Assembly (NCBI GenBank): GCA_021820805.1
Contig: JAKADF010000062.1
Coordinates: 1 to 10,950 of the forward strand
From: Bacillota bacterium
Lineage (GTDB): Bacteria > Bacillota > Bacilli > Alicyclobacillales > Alicyclobacillaceae
DNA: 10,950 nt
Reading direction: 5' to 3'
A program made the translations under genes and the position numbers. Position 1 is the first letter of the stretch. Each line of letters starts with the position of its first letter. The notes under the pieces were generated by a model. That model saw only the letters and a list, made by a program, of their open reading frames with translations, made no database searches and was not told the origin of the DNA. Positions 6,416 through 10,950 of this stretch are shown here, one piece after another.

Positions 6416-7120
6416 TTACTGATCCTGTGATGAGTTGTTCAGAATTTTGTTCCTTACGTAGCTCAAATGTCGATACATCATGTTAAACGCTTCATGGGGA
6501 TCACGTTTTGCAAGTGCGTGAAAAATAGCGGTGTGGTGTTCCACGGTCAAATCTCGCTCTCTATAGCGGATTTCCTTATCTGTGTGGTCATGTGTGATTA
6601 GCAAGGCATCAATCATTCCATCAATTACTGGATTATTAGCACTTGCCGCAATCTGTCTATGAAACTCTTTATCCGCTGAGCCGTAATCGTTGTCAGAACT
6701 ATTTTGAATATTTTCGATGGTCTTCCACAGTTCGGCCAACTGTTCATCTGTAATCTTTTCCGCCGCCATCGTTACAAGCCCAAGTTCAAGGGTCATACGC
6801 GCTTCGATAATCGCTGGCAGATTATCCATTGACAGAGCGAGCATCACGCGAAACGGCTGGCTTCCAACCTTATGATTAAAGTACGTACCTTCGCGTGTCT
6901 TTCGGCGAATCACTTCCAAGGTTTCCAGTGAACTGAGTGCCTCCCGTAAAACAGGTCGACTTACATCCAACTGCTCCATCAATTCCATTTCTGAAGGTAA
7001 TTTATCCCCTGGTTTTAATTGCCCGCTGGTGAGAAGGTGAACAATTTGATCGAGAACCTGCTTCGACAGCGTATTTCGATTCACAGACTCTATCGTTACG
7101 TTTTTTGAATTGGATTCCAT
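6416..7120 (-). CDS. FadR-type GntR regulator of hexarate catabolism
   Basis: A 234-residue dimeric DNA-binding repressor. It has an N-terminal winged helix of the GntR type (about 15-85) with PGDKLPSEMELMEQLDVSRPVLREAL-type helix-turn-helix residues. A C-terminal all-helical FCD ligand domain follows (about 100-225), where D150, H154, H195/H196 and H218 fit the metal-binding set of FadR-subfamily proteins. GGAGGG lies 9 nt before ATG 7120. It sits between gudD and kdgD, the place of YcbG in the B. subtilis ycb cluster. Its own promoter carries TTGTAAGACAA at the -10 box, and the same 11-mer fronts garD, so autoregulation and control of garD-gudD are likely. The effector is inferred to be glucarate, galactarate or a pathway intermediate. 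Confidence 0.92.
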   Translation of the reverse strand: MESNSKNVTIESVNRNTLSKQVLDQIVHLLTSGQLKPGDKLPSEMELMEQLDVSRPVLREALSSLETLEVIRRKTREGTYFNHKVGSQPFRVMLALSMDNLPAIIEARMTLELGLVTMAAEKITDEQLAELWKTIENIQNSSDNDYGSADKEFHRQIAASANNPVIDGMIDALLITHDHTDKEIRYRERDLTVEHHTAIFHALAKRDPHEAFNMMYRHLSYVRNKILNNSSQDQ

Positions 7121-7148
7121 TTCTAGATTCCCTCCGGTGCGATATCAA

Positions 7149-7199
7149 CAACAATGATTTGTAAGACAAATTATACAATATCATTGTTGGGGATGCCAT
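7149..7199 (-). promoter_or_regulatory. promoter and operator of the regulator-kdgD unit
   Basis: On the minus strand, TATAAT (7175-7170) has ATGGCA (7199-7194) 18 nt upstream as a possible -35. Directly after the -10 comes the palindrome-like TTGTCTTACAA (plus TTGTAAGACAA, 7159-7169), which matches the FadR-subfamily consensus TnGTnnnACnA. A repressor there would block transcription. An outer inverted repeat, CAACAATGAT (7149-7158) and ATCATTGTTG (7180-7189), frames the whole -10/operator block and could bind a second protein or dimer. Confidence 0.8.
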
Positions 7200-7241
7200 A
7201 ACGAAGAAGTTCGTACCGCAGCCTGGTTAAGCGGACAATCA

Positions 7242-8615
7242 TTAACGAACAAGACATGGACGTTTATTATCAAATTGCCAGCCAGGAATCAGGTACTGCA
7301 TGGTCCTCGCATCGTCACGAGCCCCGAGTCCCATCTTCATGTACAGCTGATTTGCAGATTCAATTTGCTCCATATCGATTTCGACACCGAGTCCAGGTGC
7401 CTGTGGTACCTTAATGATACCTTGCTCAATTTTAAGTGGATTCTTCGTTAATTGTTGCCCGTCTTGCCAAATCCAATGTGTATCTATCGCAGTGATTTTG
7501 CCGGGAGCCGCTGCTGCTACATGTGTAAACATGGCGAGCGAGATATCAAAGTGATTATTCGAATGAGAACCCCACGTGAGACCCCATTCATGACATAACT
7601 CGGCAACACGCACAGAACCTTGCATCGTCCAAAAATGGGGATCCGCAAGCGGAATCGTGACTGCGTTCAACTGGATGGCGTGACCTAACTCTCGCCAATT
7701 GGTGGCAATCATATTCGTTGCTGTTGGAAGCCCCGTCGCGCGCCTGAATTCGGCCATGATCTCTCTTGCAGAGTAGCCATTTTCTGCACCACAAGGATCC
7801 TCGGCGTATGCAAGCACATGGTGTTGGTTACGGCAGAGTTCGATTGCCTCGGCCAGAGACCATGCGCCATTCGGATCGAGTGTGATTCTCGCATCGGGAA
7901 AGTTTTCGGCGAGTGCACGGATGGTCTCCATCTCTTGATGTCCCGGAAGTACACCGCCCTTTAATTTAAAATGTCGAAAACCATAACGTGCTGCAGCTGC
8001 CTCTGCTAATCGAACAATTGCGCCTGTAGTGAGCGCCTCTTCGCAGCGTAAGCGGAACCAATCATCTTTTGAATCTTCATCACTCACATAAGGCAAATCC
8101 GTACGATTCCTGTCACCGATGTAAAACAGATAACCCAAGACCTCGACTACTTCCCGCTGCCTCCCCTCTCCAAGCAGAGCGGAAACAGGAACCCCGAGAT
8201 ACTGCCCTAATAGATCTAACATGGCAGATTCAATTGCAGTAACCGCATGAATGGTCGTACGTGAGTCGAATGTTTGAAGTCCACGACCGTCATGGTCACG
8301 ATAACCAAACTGCCTGCGCACCTGATTCAATACATGGTTATAGTTTCCGATCGAACTGCCGATAACGAACAGTTTGGCTTCTTCCAACGTTTGTGTAATG
8401 CGTTCTCCGCCAGGCACCTCACCTACGCCTGTGTGACCCGAATTGTCCTTTAAAATCACTACGTTCCGTGTAAAAAAAGGGCCATGTGCACCACTTAAGT
8501 TAAGAAGCATACTGTCACATCCTGCAACAGGAATGACAGTCATTTCCGTGATTGACGGCGTACTTGAGGAGAGTTGATGAGTGCCTGTTGAAGTTAACCG
8601 TTCCTGACTAAACAT
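7242..8615 (-). CDS. gudD: D-glucarate dehydratase
   Basis: Removes water from D-glucarate (and L-idarate in known enzymes) to give 5-dehydro-4-deoxyglucarate (EC 4.2.1.40). A 457-residue enolase-superfamily protein, cytosolic, with a Mg2+ site. The N-terminal capping domain contains the [22 protein letters not shown] stretch (about 49-70). Active-site features of the glucarate dehydratase group are all present: K217 and K219 in FKLKGG, metal ligands D247 (LDPNG), E272 (AEDP) and N301 (ATNM), the catalytic-type H351 in GSHSNNH, and D378 in IDTHW. GGGAG lies about 7-9 nt before ATG 8615. It follows garD on the same strand after a 135-nt gap holding a hairpin but no clear promoter, so it is probably cotranscribed. 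A slightly extended N-terminus (residues 1-20, Ser/Thr-rich) looks unstructured. Confidence 0.95.
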   Translation of the reverse strand: MFSQERLTSTGTHQLSSSTPSITEMTVIPVAGCDSMLLNLSGAHGPFFTRNVVILKDNSGHTGVGEVPGGERITQTLEEAKLFVIGSSIGNYNHVLNQVRRQFGYRDHDGRGLQTFDSRTTIHAVTAIESAMLDLLGQYLGVPVSALLGEGRQREVVEVLGYLFYIGDRNRTDLPYVSDEDSKDDWFRLRCEEALTTGAIVRLAEAAAARYGFRHFKLKGGVLPGHQEMETIRALAENFPDARITLDPNGAWSLAEAIELCRNQHHVLAYAEDPCGAENGYSAREIMAEFRRATGLPTATNMIATNWRELGHAIQLNAVTIPLADPHFWTMQGSVRVAELCHEWGLTWGSHSNNHFDISLAMFTHVAAAAPGKITAIDTHWIWQDGQQLTKNPLKIEQGIIKVPQAPGLGVEIDMEQIESANQLYMKMGLGARDDARTMQYLIPGWQFDNKRPCLVR

Positions 8616-8646
8616 GTATCCACTCCCATTTCACCTATGTGGTCGC

Positions 8647-8676
8647 ATTGCGGCTACCCACCTGGATAGCCGCAAT
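8647..8676. repeat. intercistronic hairpin between garD and gudD
   Basis: ATTGCGGCTA and TAGCCGCAAT form a perfect 10-bp stem around a 10-nt loop. No T-run follows on the minus strand. It could attenuate or stabilise the garD-gudD message rather than end it. Confidence 0.6.
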
Positions 8677-8742
8677 AATTCTATATCTGATGGTCATCTG
8701 CCATCGTTGTAGATCCAAATTTGCTCAATTGGTTGCGAACTC

Positions 8743-8760
8743 AATCACTTTCAAGTGATT
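8743..8760. repeat. palindrome over the garD stop codon
   Basis: AATCACTT-tc-AAGTGATT is a perfect 8-bp dyad with a 2-nt centre that includes the TGA stop of garD. Overlap with coding sequence makes chance possible; it could fold at the end of garD and modulate read-through to gudD. Confidence 0.4.
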
Positions 8761-10289
8761 GGCGCCGGGTTAAAGAGGCATAGATCGTTATGTAGTCGCC
8801 AGTGTTCGGCCCAAGTTTCTTTCCGACCGCACGCGACATCCAATATAAAATGGAATAGTTCTGTGCCTACTTCTTCAATGGTCGCCTCACCCGTCGCAAT
8901 CCGCCCCGCATTCACATCGATTAAATCATGCCATTGCTCTGATAAAGAGTTTCGAGTCGCAACTTTCACGACTGGAGCCATGGCCAGTCCATACGGGGTG
9001 CCCCGTCCAGTGGTGAAAACATGTATGTTCATTCCGGCTGCAAGTTGCAAAGTTCCGCAAACGAAGTCACTTGCTGGTGTAGCTGCAAAAATAAGGCCTT
9101 TTTGAGTGGCCTTCTCACCTGGAGACAAGACTCCAATAATTTGACTGCTGCCAGATTTCGCGATAGAGCCAAGTGATTTCTCAACTACGTTAACCAGTCC
9201 GCCTTTCTTGTTCCCAGGCGTCGGATTTGCACTCCTGTCGGCATCGCCTTTCAACAAATAATTATCGTACCACTTCATTTCACGGATTAACGCACGGCCA
9301 ACTTCCTCACTAGCAGCCCTCGGCGTTAATAAATGAATTGCATCCCGTACCTCAGTCACTTCCGAAAAGAGTACTGTCGCGCCTACTCGGACCAGCAGAT
9401 CTGCAGCATAGCCAACAGCTGGATTTGCCGTCACTCCGGAAAATGCGTCACTTCCTCCACATTGAAGTCCAACCACCAAGCCCGACGCGGGACAAGTGAC
9501 ACGTTGCCGACGGTTTAACCGAATCAAATGCTCTTCAGCCGTCTTCAATATCGCTTCTACCATCTCAGAAAAACCTTGATAGTTTTGCAATGTTAAAACG
9601 ACTGATTTTTTATTTGAGTCTAGGCGATTAGGTTGCAATTTCTCGCATCCTAGGCCAACAAACATGACTTCGTCACCGAAATTCGGATGATTTGCGAGAT
9701 TTTGTAGTGTACGAATTGGTATTATGGCTTCTGGAGCATTAATAGCAACTCCACATCCATAGTTGTGCGTTAAAACGACAACGTCGTGAACATTTGGATA
9801 CTTTGGAAGCAATTCTTGTTTAATTCGTTTCTCAGCATATTCCATTACGCCTTTAACACACTGAACGCTTGTAACAATTCCAAGGACATTCCTAGTGCCG
9901 AAACTCCCATCTGAATTCTGATATCCTTCAAACGTATATTCTTCTAAGGGAGTCTGTTGCACTTGAACGTTTGTTGCAATCGGTAAATCATCCAATTCTG
10001 GAGGCGATGGTAATTTCACCAATAACTCGTTGATCCAGTTGCCTTTACGGATAGGCCTAGCTGCATAACCAATAATTTCACCGTATCGGATAATCGCATC
10101 ATTTTCATCCAGGTCAGTTAAGGCTACCTTGTGACCTTGTGGAATAAAATCGTTCAACACAAGACCGCTGGAAAACACTGTTCCTTTGTGAAGTCCACCG
10201 GAATTGACGATAATGGCTACGTTGTCATTCGGTTTTAAACGAATGTACCGGGGCTCTTCCCGTTGAAGCGCATTGATGCCCGATGACAT
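8751..10289 (-). CDS. garD: galactarate dehydratase (UxaA/GarD family)
   Basis: Dehydrates galactarate (mucate) to 5-dehydro-4-deoxyglucarate (EC 4.2.1.42), feeding KdgD. A 512-residue cytosolic protein close to the size of E. coli GarD and B. subtilis YcbH. It has an N-terminal SAF-like domain (about 15-95), then the altronate/galactarate dehydratase body with GSFGTRN (128-134), THNYGCG (174-180), [16 protein letters not shown] (276-291), and C-terminal GRGTPYG (428-434). [17 protein letters not shown] (about 309-325) is GarD-like rather than altronate-dehydratase-like. The frame opens at TTG 10328, but that codon lies inside the operator. ATG 10289 with AAAGGAG 9-10 nt upstream is the convincing start. 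It is the first gene of the garD-gudD unit, controlled by the FadR-type site at its -10 box. GarD versus another hexarate dehydratase is a small doubt. Confidence 0.93.
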   Translation of the reverse strand: MSSGINALQREEPRYIRLKPNDNVAIIVNSGGLHKGTVFSSGLVLNDFIPQGHKVALTDLDENDAIIRYGEIIGYAARPIRKGNWINELLVKLPSPPELDDLPIATNVQVQQTPLEEYTFEGYQNSDGSFGTRNVLGIVTSVQCVKGVMEYAEKRIKQELLPKYPNVHDVVVLTHNYGCGVAINAPEAIIPIRTLQNLANHPNFGDEVMFVGLGCEKLQPNRLDSNKKSVVLTLQNYQGFSEMVEAILKTAEEHLIRLNRRQRVTCPASGLVVGLQCGGSDAFSGVTANPAVGYAADLLVRVGATVLFSEVTEVRDAIHLLTPRAASEEVGRALIREMKWYDNYLLKGDADRSANPTPGNKKGGLVNVVEKSLGSIAKSGSSQIIGVLSPGEKATQKGLIFAATPASDFVCGTLQLAAGMNIHVFTTGRGTPYGLAMAPVVKVATRNSLSEQWHDLIDVNAGRIATGEATIEEVGTELFHFILDVACGRKETWAEHWRLHNDLCLFNPAPIT

Positions 10290-10317
10290 ATCGATACACT
10301 CCTTTACTGAATATAAT

Positions 10318-10359
10318 TTGTAAGACAATTATATCATAATACATAAATAAAGATTTCAA
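10318..10359 (-). promoter_or_regulatory. garD promoter with FadR-type operator
   Basis: Minus-strand -10 TATAAT (10333-10328) is perfect. The nearest -35, TTGAAA (10359-10354), is 20 nt away, longer than ideal, so the promoter may be weak or activator-assisted. The 11-mer TTGTAAGACAA (10318-10328) begins at the last base of the -10. It is identical to the site at the regulator promoter and fits TnGTnnnACnA. It explains why the longer TTG-initiated garD frame is not used. Confidence 0.8.
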
Positions 10360-10950
10360 ATATTAAGGGTAACCGTACACTCAGTCGTTGTGAACAGCTC
10401 AGCGACGATCCTCTTTCGGTTGAATCATGGTAAGAGCAATCGACTCTGACAGGTCTCCGTTTTCTCACATTTTTCAAGATGGTGATGGTTGGAGTTCCGA
10501 ATTCCAACATATTAAACGGGTGAAATGGCTGTAAACCAAGAACACAGGAGTTCAACTCTCATTCCTGGTACGTGCGATGAATTGGAGGGACACAGCTCAA
10601 AGGCTTATTTCAACGGACGTGATTGACTGGGTGAATAAAACAGCCTCGGCAAAGGAAGCTGGGTTATCACGAATATCAAGCGGGTACTCAATAACCATAT
10701 ATTGCAACGCGGGGCTGTTTGCAGATTGATCCACGGCTGAAATGACTGATGGATGAACGCTCATACTGCTGGCAGATTGAAACTCTAGCCGCTCCACCAA
10801 TGACGATGACCGAGCCACCGGCAAACAGCGTGAGCGGAGCGGCTACAAAGTTGCTGGATTCCTCAAATTGCACTCTTTCTTACTTTAATATTCTCCTTTA
10901 ATTACAAAAAACGAACCCCGAATTGTTCCAGCAAGTTTAGACTTCTGCCT
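10334..10950. other. upstream region of garD without an intact gene
   Basis: There is no complete gene. Besides the remnant described at 10597-10873, a minus-strand piece ending at stop 10399-10401 reads DLSESIALTMIQPKEDRR. Just upstream, in another frame, is NMLEFGTPTITILKN, again as if a frameshift separated them. An inverted repeat, TAGCCGCTCC (10786-10795) and GGAGCGGCTA (10836-10845), is present with a 40-nt spacer. No terminator or promoter other than that of garD is convincing. Confidence 0.4.
10597..10873 (-). pseudogene. possible decayed coding remnant, unrecognised
   Basis: Two overlapping minus-strand frames look protein-like only in parts. The first, from GTG 10873, reads FVAAPLTLFAGGSVIVIGGA. 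The second, ending at 10597, reads a reasonable SVHPSVISAVDQSANSPALQ segment followed by YMVIEYPLDIRDNPASFAEA. A single frameshift near 10800 would join them. AAAGGAG (about 10894) lies too far from GTG 10873 to serve as its site. I do not recognise the product. Chance open frames remain a real alternative. Confidence 0.25.

Noticed and set aside
8755..9105. Plus-strand 116-codon frame opposite garD
   Set aside because: It is antisense to a well-conserved coding region; a shadow frame.
10290..10328. TTG-initiated 525-residue form of garD
   Set aside because: The TTG lies within the operator next to the -10 box, so it would fall at or before the transcription start. ATG 10289 has AAAGGAG at proper spacing.
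10334..10555. 73-codon minus-strand frame upstream of garD as an intact gene
   Set aside because: Composition looks random over most of its length, there is no ribosome site, and it runs into the garD -10 box.

Overview
The window looks like the chromosome of a spore-former-type Bacillota (Bacillales or Alicyclobacillaceae-like). The grounds are AGGAGG-type ribosome binding sites, sigma-A promoters, a tandem glycine riboswitch of the Bacillus layout, and a hexarate (glucarate/galactarate) catabolic cluster resembling the Bacillus subtilis ycb cluster. Base composition is moderate. The species cannot be named from the sequence. I see no rRNA, tRNA, CRISPR array, transposase or phage gene.

Left part (1-2506): a sigma-A promoter at about 151-179 drives a two-aptamer glycine riboswitch (about 215-411). 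Its last P1 strand is also part of the 5' arm of a strong intrinsic terminator (401-454). Beyond this lies an APC-family amino acid permease (656-2089). The geometry predicts a glycine ON switch placed on a transporter. A 417-base gene-free stretch follows, holding a perfect 18-bp hairpin and a weaker one.

Middle (2507-5413): a probable minus-strand operon encodes a haem-oxygenase-fold diiron oxidase-like protein (TenA/PqqC/CADD-like superfamily), a small lysine-rich unrecognised protein whose start overlaps the oxidase stop by four bases, and a four-helix EamA/SMR-type membrane protein. Divergent from it is a second APC amino acid permease (4091-5365) with its own promoter and a terminator. 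Grouping an HDO-type enzyme, a small partner and a small transporter beside two amino acid permeases suggests an uncharacterised amino-acid-processing module. Its substrate cannot be read from the sequence.

Right part (5442-10289, all minus strand): galactarate dehydratase (garD), glucarate dehydratase (gudD), a FadR-type GntR regulator, and 5-dehydro-4-deoxyglucarate dehydratase (kdgD). GarD and GudD both make 5-dehydro-4-deoxyglucarate, and KdgD turns it into 2,5-dioxopentanoate. The aldehyde dehydrogenase that would finish the route to 2-oxoglutarate and a hexarate transporter are absent from the window. An identical operator, TTGTAAGACAA, which fits the FadR-subfamily consensus, sits at the -10 boxes in front of both garD and the regulator, so the regulator very probably represses both transcription units and itself.

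The far right (10334-10950) has no intact gene. It contains coding-like fragments in different frames that may be remnants of a decayed gene.
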